From positions 1 through 11,709 of the forward strand of contig VAYF01000100.1 in assembly GCA_005883885.1 (NCBI GenBank): DNA of 11,709 nt, read 5' to 3'. The DNA is from Actinomycetota bacterium (GTDB lineage Bacteria; Actinomycetota; UBA4738; HRBIN12). Position numbers and translations under genes: made by a program. Positions 7,526 through 11,709 of the stretch are shown piece after piece (within the stretch, counting starts at the first letter, position 1; each line of letters opens with the position of its first letter). Below the pieces are notes generated by a model. The model was not told the origin of the DNA, made no database searches, and saw only the letters and a program-made list of their open reading frames with translations.

Positions 7526-8107
7526 GTGCTGAGAGTGAAGATCGACGACCCGGGATCCGATGCAGCGCTCATGGCGGAGTTCGCCGCTCGAGAGGAGCGC
7601 GCTGCCGGCACGCTCTTCGACCGGTTCGCGTCGAGGATCTACGGGCTCGGCGTGGTGATGCTGGGCAACCACCAGGCTGCCCAAGATCTGGTGCAGGACA
7701 CCTTCGTGAAACTGTGGCGAACGGCGGAACGATACGACCCACAACGTGGGCGGCTGGAGACGTGGGTCCTGCTGACCGCCCGGTCCCTCGCGATCGACGG
7801 CCTGCGGCGCCGCGTCCTGGAATCCCGTTCGCTACAGGCGATCGGGATCCAGCCGGAAGACGACCCCGAGCCGCTGCCCGACGAACGCGCGGCGGTCGCA
7901 GACCTGTCGGCGCGCGCGCGCCGGGCCATGGCGGTGCTCTCGCCGGAGCAGCGCTCCGCCCTCGAGCTCGCTTACTTCGGCGGTCGGACCACCGCCGAAG
8001 TGGCTGCGCTCGAGGGCATCCCCCAGGGCACCGTGAAGACAAGGATCCGCGCCGCGCTGCTCCGGCTGCGCGACGAGATGGCGAAGGATGCCGACCATGA
8101 CGTGTGA
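7526..8107 (+). CDS. ECF-type RNA polymerase sigma factor
   Basis: A 193-residue sigma-70-family protein consisting of regions 2 and 4 only, the ECF layout. Region 2 covers about 27-97, with the core-binding helix QDLVQDTFVKLWR followed by GRLETWVLLTARSLAIDGLRRR. Region 4 covers about 133-184, with LSPEQRSALELAYFGGRTTAEVAALEGIPQGTVKTRIR typical of its helix-turn-helix. I chose GTG 7526 because GGAG (7518-7521) lies 4 nt upstream; GTG 7535 is an alternative that loses three residues. Its end overlaps the anti-sigma gene by 11 nt, the normal arrangement for a sigma factor held by its partner. It most resembles SigK-like or similar groups paired with RskA-type anti-sigma factors; the exact ECF group cannot be set by eye. 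Confidence 0.93.
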   Translation: MLRVKIDDPGSDAALMAEFAAREERAAGTLFDRFASRIYGLGVVMLGNHQAAQDLVQDTFVKLWRTAERYDPQRGRLETWVLLTARSLAIDGLRRRVLESRSLQAIGIQPEDDPEPLPDERAAVADLSARARRAMAVLSPEQRSALELAYFGGRTTAEVAALEGIPQGTVKTRIRAALLRLRDEMAKDADHDV

Positions 8108-8834
8108 CGAGGTACGGGAACTCCTCCCCGAGCACCTGCTCGGCAGCCTCGAGGGCCCCGAGGACCTCGAGGTCCGCCGGCACCTTCGGGGGTGCAGCAC
8201 CTGTCGCGAGGAGCGGATGAAGCTCGAGGACGGGGTCGCGGCGCTCTCCCGAGCGGTGCACGACCAGGAGCCGCCGGCCGATCTTCGGGGGCGCGTCCTC
8301 CGCACGCTCGACGAGGAGTGGCAGGACGCCGGACGACCGCTCGCGACCGCTCGGCGGGGGCGCGACCGCTCACCATGGCGAGCGGTCGCGGCGGCCGCGG
8401 TGGTCGTCCTCATCGCCGGTTCGGTCGCGTACGGCTCGACCCAGGCCCATCGGGCCTCGGTCGCGTCCGCCGACGCCACGAGCTATACGAGCCTGCTCGC
8501 GTCGCTGGGCGGCAAGGAATTCAGCATCGGGCAGCTGCATCCGACCAGCGGCTCGTCCTTCGATGGACGGGTGCTCGTGTATGAGGGAGACGCATCCAAG
8601 GGGTGGAGCTCCTGGGCGATCGTGTTCGTGAAGGCGCCGGGGTACACCGGCGACGCCACCGCGACGCTGATCGGCACCGACGGCCAGGCGCTGGCGTTGC
8701 CTCCGCTGCGGGTCACCGACGGCGAAGCGCACACCTGGCTCGTCACGGGCGCCGATCTGAGTGGGTACGATCGCCTGACGATCACGACGCCGGATGGCAA
8801 CGTCGTGGCCACGGGAGCCATCCATCCGGCGTGA
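8097..8834 (+). CDS. Membrane anti-sigma factor, zinc-finger N-terminus, RskA-like
   Basis: A 245-residue single-pass membrane protein. The cytoplasmic N-terminus has Cys3 and the HX3CX2C pattern (His29, Cys33, Cys36) of zinc-binding anti-sigma domains. A basic stretch (ARRGRDRSPWR) precedes one hydrophobic segment at about 95-113. The remaining 130 residues should lie outside the membrane and end with strands such as LALPPLRVTDGEAHTWLVTGADLSGYDRLTITTPDG, like the RskA C-terminal domain. I chose ATG 8097 because GAAGGA (8083-8088) lies 8 nt upstream; ATG 8088 would add three residues but has no room for a ribosome site. It overlaps the sigma gene by 11 nt, so the two are probably co-translated. 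Expected role: hold the sigma factor inactive until a signal outside the cell triggers release. Confidence 0.88.
   Translation: MTCDEVRELLPEHLLGSLEGPEDLEVRRHLRGCSTCREERMKLEDGVAALSRAVHDQEPPADLRGRVLRTLDEEWQDAGRPLATARRGRDRSPWRAVAAAAVVVLIAGSVAYGSTQAHRASVASADATSYTSLLASLGGKEFSIGQLHPTSGSSFDGRVLVYEGDASKGWSSWAIVFVKAPGYTGDATATLIGTDGQALALPPLRVTDGEAHTWLVTGADLSGYDRLTITTPDGNVVATGAIHPA
8334..8390. repeat. Three CGACCGCTC direct repeats and an 11-bp inverted copy within the anti-sigma gene
   Basis: CGACCGCTC occurs at 8334-8342, 8344-8352 and 8363-8371. The last copy extends to CGCGACCGCTC (8361-8371), whose exact reverse complement lies at 8380-8390 across an 8-nt loop. The block encodes the basic linker just before the membrane segment. 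It could be slippage-generated repetition, an mRNA hairpin, or chance from Arg-rich coding. Confidence 0.7.
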
Positions 8835-8876
8835 ACCGGGCGCCTTCCCCGCCCGTAGAACCTCGAACCGGCTATC

Positions 8877-8884
8877 GGAGGGAG
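8877..8884 (+). promoter_or_regulatory. Strong ribosome binding site for the cupredoxin gene
   Basis: GGAGGGAG lies 6 nt before ATG 8891. It is the clearest Shine-Dalgarno in the window and fixes this start. It suggests independent, efficient translation, unlike the coupled genes upstream. Confidence 0.8.
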
Positions 8885-8890
8885 CGATCC

Positions 8891-9337
8891 ATGGCAAGTC
8901 GGACCTTCGTTCTGCTCACCGCCGCCACGGTGGCGCTCATCACGCCGGCAGCCTGCTCGTCCGGCGGCTCATCGGCGAGCGGCTCCAGCTCGGGCTCGAA
9001 CAAGATCACGATCGGCTCGGACCAGGCCAACGACCACGGCACGCAGGACGCGACCGGCACGTCAACCTTCACGATCGGAGCCGACAACGACAGCAGCGGC
9101 TACTTCTTCAACCCGACGATCCTGCTGGGCTCCGCCGGGCAATCGATCACGCTGGATATCAAGAACGATGGGTCCGTTCAGCACAACTTCTCGATCACCT
9201 CGATGAACGTGAACATCACGATCCAGCCGGGCGCGTCCCAAGAGGTGAAGGTCACGTTCCCGCAGACAGGGACCGTCGAGTACTTCTGCAGCTTCCACCA
9301 TGCGCTCGGCATGGCCGGCGAGCTGTCGGTAGCCTGA
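8891..9337 (+). CDS. Cupredoxin-domain lipoprotein (type I copper protein)
   Basis: A 148-residue exported protein. The N-terminus is a signal peptide ending in a lipobox (TPAAC, Cys22), followed by a Ser/Gly-rich linker, so it should be anchored to the outer face of the membrane. The C-terminal domain of about 85 residues has the plastocyanin-like pattern: His98 (QHNFSI), then EYFCSFHHALGM with Cys133, His136 and Met141, a complete type I copper ligand set (C-X2-H-X4-M). The family carries electrons or binds copper. It lies 56 nt after the anti-sigma gene on the same strand and is probably co-transcribed, which makes it a likely target or sensor component of the sigma module. Nothing specifies its redox partner. 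Confidence 0.88.
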   Translation: MASRTFVLLTAATVALITPAACSSGGSSASGSSSGSNKITIGSDQANDHGTQDATGTSTFTIGADNDSSGYFFNPTILLGSAGQSITLDIKNDGSVQHNFSITSMNVNITIQPGASQEVKVTFPQTGTVEYFCSFHHALGMAGELSVA

Positions 9338-9375
9338 TCCTTCTAGGCGAGCGACGATCGGCAGTGGTTCCACAG

Positions 9376-9394
9376 CGCCGATGGCTCGTCGGCG
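9376..9394 (+). terminator. Possible terminator hairpin after the cupredoxin gene
   Basis: A 6-bp stem, CGCCGA with TCGGCG, closes a 7-nt loop about 40 nt after the cupredoxin stop codon. There is no T-tract, so it is weak as an intrinsic terminator. Confidence 0.25.
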
Positions 9395-9688
9395 GACAGA
9401 TCCGCGTGGGGTCCATCGATCACGGGTCGAGCCGTCAGTCTGTGATCACGAGGTCCGCACGGTTGATCCACCCATGCGCTCCAACGCTGGTGGACCTAAG
9501 GGGACACTATTCAAACTCCGTTGAGGATCTGCAAGCGCTTCTCCGCGACTGTGAACGGCTCGAGGACTAGCCAGCTTTTCGCGCGGCCGACAGAGAGGGA
9601 CGAGGGGTGCGGCGCCCCTCTGGACAAGCCTTCGCGAAGGGTCGAAATGCCAAAGGGGAGCTCGGCCGTTCAGAAGGCAAAGTGGTTG

Positions 9689-9747
9689 TGGAAATCGCTT
9701 CGCGCACCGGTTCCTAGGTGTCGCAGGTTCGATTCCTGCCCCGGCGC
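9689..9747 (+). other. 3' fragment of a tRNA-like sequence, probably class II (Ser-like), possible attachment-site remnant
   Basis: GCAGG-TTCGATT-CCTGC (9723-9739) is a canonical T-arm with the invariant TTCRA loop. It is preceded by TC and by CACC/GGTG (9705-9708, 9717-9720), which fit the variable arm of a class II tRNA. Further upstream, T-GGA-AA (9689-9694) could be half of a Ser anticodon loop followed by the 3' anticodon stem TCGCT. The matching 5' halves (AGCGA, a D-arm and an acceptor 5' strand CGCCGGG) are absent upstream, and the base at the discriminator position is C, not the G expected for Ser. So this is not a complete tRNA gene. Such 3' halves are commonly left where elements integrate into tRNA genes. 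Confidence 0.45.
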
Positions 9748-9786
9748 GCTTTCTAGAACTGACGGACATCGTGTACATATCTCGGA

Positions 9787-9986
9787 ATGAAGGGGGGACC
9801 GGAGACCGATCTGGAGCTCGCCCGAGCACCGCACGTCGACTGGCGATGATCCGCCATGCCCAGGAGGTGACCGGCAACGTCGCGCTGACGTGCCGCTAAT
9901 TCGGGATCTCCCGGACGCTGTTCTACGTGTGGCTGCGCCGGTACGAGGAGCTCGGGCTGGAGGGGCTCCAGCCGCGGTCTCGCCGG
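9787..9986 (+). mobile_element. Degraded N-terminal piece of an IS481-like transposase (HTH domain)
   Basis: One frame gives TDLELAR (from about 9808), and the next frame gives RRLAMIRHAQEVTGNVALTCR, an in-frame TAA at 9897-9899, then FGISRTLFYVWLRRYEELGLEGLQPRSRR ending at 9986. This is the helix-turn-helix front end of IS481/IS3-type transposases, where Tyr or His usually sits at the stop position. A frameshift near 9830 and the stop mark it as dead. The DDE catalytic domain is absent and I could not see terminal inverted repeats. The remnant ends 61 nt before the next gene's start. Confidence 0.75.
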
Positions 9987-10047
9987 CTGCAATCACTCAG
10001 CGCCGGCCCGCTTGCGGCACTCGGGCCGCGAGCCTACGCTCCGCTCG

Positions 10048-11013
10048 ATGCTCGGTTCAGGTCTCGCTCGCGAGGCCGTAAAGCTCGAGGCGGTCGATGG
10101 CGTCGACGTCACCATCGTAATCGACAACTTCGTCGACGTACTGATGGCAGACACCGAAGGCGTCCGCCGATACCTCGCGCATGATTTCGGCGATCGCGAT
10201 CAGCTCGTCGCCGAGCATGGCTTCTCGGCGCTCGTCACAGTCCGCTCCGGCCACGAGCGGAGCCCGGTGCTCTACGACGGTGGCCTGACCCCGACCGCCC
10301 TGGGGCGGAACCTCGACGTCCTCGATGTCCCGATCGAAGACCTGCGCGCGATTGTTATCTCCCATGGCCACGCCGATCACCACGGAGGCTTGGAGGGTCT
10401 CTTCCGCCGGTCCCCCCGACGCACGCTACCGCTCGTAATCCACCCGGAGGCGTGGCGGGAACGCAAGGTCGTCTTCTCAACCGGAGCGGAACTGCGCCTG
10501 CCGCCCCCCACCCGTGGCGACCTCGAAGCCGAGGGGCTCGAAGTCATCGAGGAACGGAGGCACACGCTGCTGCTCGACGGAAGGGTCCTGGTCTCGGGAC
10601 AGGTCGAACGGACGACGGAGTTCGAGAAGGGCTTCCCGACGCACCACACGCGGTCGGATGGCGGCTGGGAGCCCGATCCGATGATCTCGGACGACCAGAA
10701 CGTAATCATCAATGTGAAGGGAAAGGGCCTCGTCATCGTCTCTGGCTGCTCCCACGCCGGTGCGGTAAACGTGTTGCGAAATGCAGAGCGACTCACGGGA
10801 GTGCGCCGGATCGCCGGCTTCATCGGCGGCTTTCACCTTACAGGCGGGATCTTCGAGCCGATCATCGGTCCAACGGTCGACGCGTTCGTGGCTGCGAACG
10901 TCGGCCGCATATTGCCGGCCCACTGCACGGGGTGGAAGGCAGTCCACGTCCTCGCACAGGCCATGCCCGACGCTTTCGTCCAGCCGGCAGTCGGGACCGT
11001 CGTCAGCTTCTGA
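10048..11013 (+). CDS. Metallo-beta-lactamase-fold hydrolase, COG1237 type
   Basis: A 321-residue cytoplasmic protein starting at ATG 10048; a TTG at 10012 would add 12 residues that look like IS-flank sequence. The metal site is clear: SHGHADHHGG (His106, His108, Asp110, His111). SGCSHAG (Cys234, His236), GFIGGFHL (His263) and LPAHCTGW (His292, Cys293) follow in the order seen in COG1237 proteins, some annotated as dihydropterin ribofuranosylaminobenzene-phosphate synthase-like. No signal peptide is seen. I cannot tell the substrate; that annotation is widely over-extended and should not be taken as function. No good ribosome site precedes ATG 10048, so the native upstream region may have been altered by the adjacent IS remnant. 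Confidence 0.88.
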   Translation: MLGSGLAREAVKLEAVDGVDVTIVIDNFVDVLMADTEGVRRYLAHDFGDRDQLVAEHGFSALVTVRSGHERSPVLYDGGLTPTALGRNLDVLDVPIEDLRAIVISHGHADHHGGLEGLFRRSPRRTLPLVIHPEAWRERKVVFSTGAELRLPPPTRGDLEAEGLEVIEERRHTLLLDGRVLVSGQVERTTEFEKGFPTHHTRSDGGWEPDPMISDDQNVIINVKGKGLVIVSGCSHAGAVNVLRNAERLTGVRRIAGFIGGFHLTGGIFEPIIGPTVDAFVAANVGRILPAHCTGWKAVHVLAQAMPDAFVQPAVGTVVSF

Positions 11014-11016
11014 GCG

Positions 11017-11029
11017 GCGCGGTTCGCGC
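11017..11029 (+). terminator. Hairpin just after the hydrolase stop
   Basis: GCGCG and CGCGC pair across a GTT loop only 3 nt after the stop codon. There is no T-run. It may end transcription or act as a barrier between this gene and the convergent small gene whose stop lies at 11058. Confidence 0.3.
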
Positions 11030-11057
11030 GACATCTCGCAAGGTTGAACGCGTACGC

Positions 11058-11219
11058 CTAGCTTCTCTCCTCCCGCTCGCCGTCGCTCAACAGCGCCCGC
11101 TCGTGCAGTTCGTCGAGCGTGCCGACCGCGGACCACTCCTCGTAGTCGCCGAGCGCGCGGTCGGCGAACGCATCGGTGGAGGCCTCTTCGATACCCGTCG
11201 CAGCCCCCTCGATGCTCAT
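11058..11219 (-). CDS. Small acidic protein of 53 residues, unknown function
   Basis: ATG at 11219-11217 runs to TAG at 11060-11058 on the minus strand. Support: a purine-rich upstream stretch with AGGGGGA (11233-11227) 7 nt before the ATG, and third codon positions that are about 85% G or C, like the proven genes here. The product starts MSIEGAATGIEEAS, continues with DYEEWSAVGTLDELHERALL and ends acidic and charged (EREERS). It has no Cys, no membrane segment and no signal peptide. It looks like a short helical protein. An antitoxin or a small accessory subunit would fit its size, but no partner gene is present, so this is speculation. It converges on the hydrolase gene with 44 nt between the stops. 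Confidence 0.55.
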   Translation of the reverse strand: MSIEGAATGIEEASTDAFADRALGDYEEWSAVGTLDELHERALLSDGEREERS

Positions 11220-11709
11220 GGCGTCTTCCCCCTCTCCTCGTCCGATGCCTGATCATGGCGGGCGGTCGCGACTTGCGACTTCGCTTCTTCGGGCCATCTG
11301 GGCCAGGACCACATGGCCGATTCAGGCCATCGAGCGGATGGCCTCTCTACGAGCAGGAAGACGACGAAGGCATGTGCTGGAACCGAGCAAGACCCCCCAG
11401 CCCGCCGAATCCCCACGGAATCCCTCTTCGCGCTGTCAAGGTTCGGGGCCTCGCGTGTCTTTGTGTAGGCGAGATGCCCGCACATGGGGACTCCGCTGCG
11501 AACGCATGTTGCCGCCGTCGCCGAGGTGGCCCGGATGGTCGTGCGAGGACGCCACGGCCGGTGCTAGTTCGTCGGGTGCCGCGCCGGAGTTCCCGAACCA
11601 CGGAGCCGCAACCTGCGCCTGGCACGATGGGCGTGTCGTCACTGGCACGCGCGGCCCGGCCGGGCAAGCATCTATCCTTCTCTCACTCCGACGCCGCAAC
11701 GAGGCTCCT
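11220..11709. other. Gene-free tail with palindromes and GGCC-centred repeats
   Basis: No reading frame here has convincing family features. Visible structure: five GGCC cores between 11291 and 11342, including the perfect inverted repeat ATGGCC-N6-GGCCAT at 11312-11329, and a 12-nt perfect palindrome at 11654-11665 followed closely by TATCCT near 11673, which could be a promoter -10 element of a gene beyond the window. A short frame from ATG 11485 (27 codons) was considered and is too short to call. Confidence 0.5.
11312..11329. promoter_or_regulatory. Possible operator: ATGGCC-N6-GGCCAT
   Basis: A perfect 6-bp inverted repeat with a 6-nt spacer, about 93 nt upstream of the small minus-strand gene. 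Related GGCCAT/ATGGCC half-sites flank it at 11291-11296 and 11337-11342. The arrangement is compatible with a dimeric regulator site, but nothing in the window identifies the regulator. Confidence 0.3.

Larger units (their letters stand above)
9338..9786. other. Gene-free mosaic with hairpins between the cupredoxin and the IS remnant
   Basis: I see no convincing gene here. Structures present: CGCCGA/TCGGCG (9376-9381, 9389-9394); TCCACC/GGTGGA (9467-9472, 9489-9494) with an inner GCG/CGC; GAGGGG/CCCCTC (9602-9607, 9615-9620); a 12-nt perfect palindrome at 9629-9640; and the tRNA-like fragment near 9689-9747. None of the hairpins is followed by a T-run. The first could terminate the sigma/anti-sigma/cupredoxin transcript. 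Base composition is less G/C-biased than in the flanking genes, which fits decayed or foreign DNA. Confidence 0.6.

Noticed and set aside
8334..8390. CRISPR-like short repeats
   Set aside because: Repeats are only 9-11 nt, irregularly spaced, and lie inside a clear coding region.
9499..9506. GGGGACA near 9500 as an IS481-type end (TGTCCCC on the other strand)
   Set aside because: It faces the wrong way for the transposase remnant at 9787-9986, and no partner repeat was seen.
9480..9570. Plus-strand frame ending HYSNSVEDLQALLRDCERLED
   Set aside because: It reads like a protein C-terminus, but the upstream part of the frame crosses the cupredoxin gene out of frame, it has no start or family match, and third positions are less G/C-biased than in real genes here.
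9689..9750. A complete functional tRNA gene
   Set aside because: The T-arm is good, but no D-arm, no 5' anticodon stem and no matching 5' acceptor strand could be found upstream.
9446..9996. Minus-strand frames containing GAGIEPATPR and GQESNLRH peptides
   Set aside because: These strings are well-known artefacts of translating the antisense of a tRNA T-arm. They support the tRNA-like fragment, not a protein.
11347..11699. Minus-strand frames of 87-106 codons at the right end
   Set aside because: Low-complexity Arg/Pro/Ser-rich translations, no ribosome site, overlapping one another in different frames, and no recognisable family.

Overview
The window is about 11.7 kb of uniformly high-GC DNA. 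Coding regions have strongly G/C-biased third positions, and GTG starts are frequent. Gene content points to an actinomycete-like soil or freshwater bacterium: heterotetrameric sarcosine oxidase, an ECF sigma factor with an RskA-like anti-sigma factor, a winged-helix DNA glycosylase relative and a cupredoxin lipoprotein. The assignment to Actinomycetota is an inference from style and families. There is no rRNA or taxonomic marker here.

Bases 1-6319 (plus strand) form one tightly packed operon whose promoter lies upstream of the window. It holds the 3' end of an unidentified gene, a PYROXD2/phytoene-dehydrogenase-like FAD oxidoreductase, and then soxD, soxA, soxG and soxB. Every junction overlaps (47, 4, 8, 8 and 4 nt), so translation is probably coupled. 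The Sox complex demethylates sarcosine (or a related N-methyl amino acid) and passes the one-carbon unit to tetrahydrofolate. SoxB keeps the His that carries covalent FMN, and SoxD keeps its Cys/His zinc ligands. SoxA is unusual: it is short (822 aa), it carries two complete Cys sets of the kind that bind [2Fe-2S] clusters, and it seems to lack a conserved piece near its C-terminus.

Bases 6352-7444 (minus strand) hold a broken YcaQ/AlkX-type gene. Its two parts lie in different frames, and about 30 codons appear to be missing at the joint near 7032. Divergent from it, 7526-9337 holds an ECF sigma factor, an overlapping membrane anti-sigma factor with a zinc-binding N-terminus, and a cupredoxin lipoprotein. 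This looks like a signalling module acting across the membrane.

Bases 9338-10047 are a scar: hairpins, a 3' fragment resembling a class II tRNA, and the HTH end of an IS481-like transposase with an internal stop. Bases 10048-11013 encode a COG1237-type metallo-beta-lactamase-fold hydrolase. A well-formed 53-codon gene of unknown function faces it at 11219-11058. The remaining 490 bases show only palindromes and repeats.

No wholly new system is evident. The points most worth following are the iron-sulfur-type, compact SoxA, the PYROXD2-like gene inside the sox operon, the sigma/anti-sigma/cupredoxin module, and the tRNA/IS scar.
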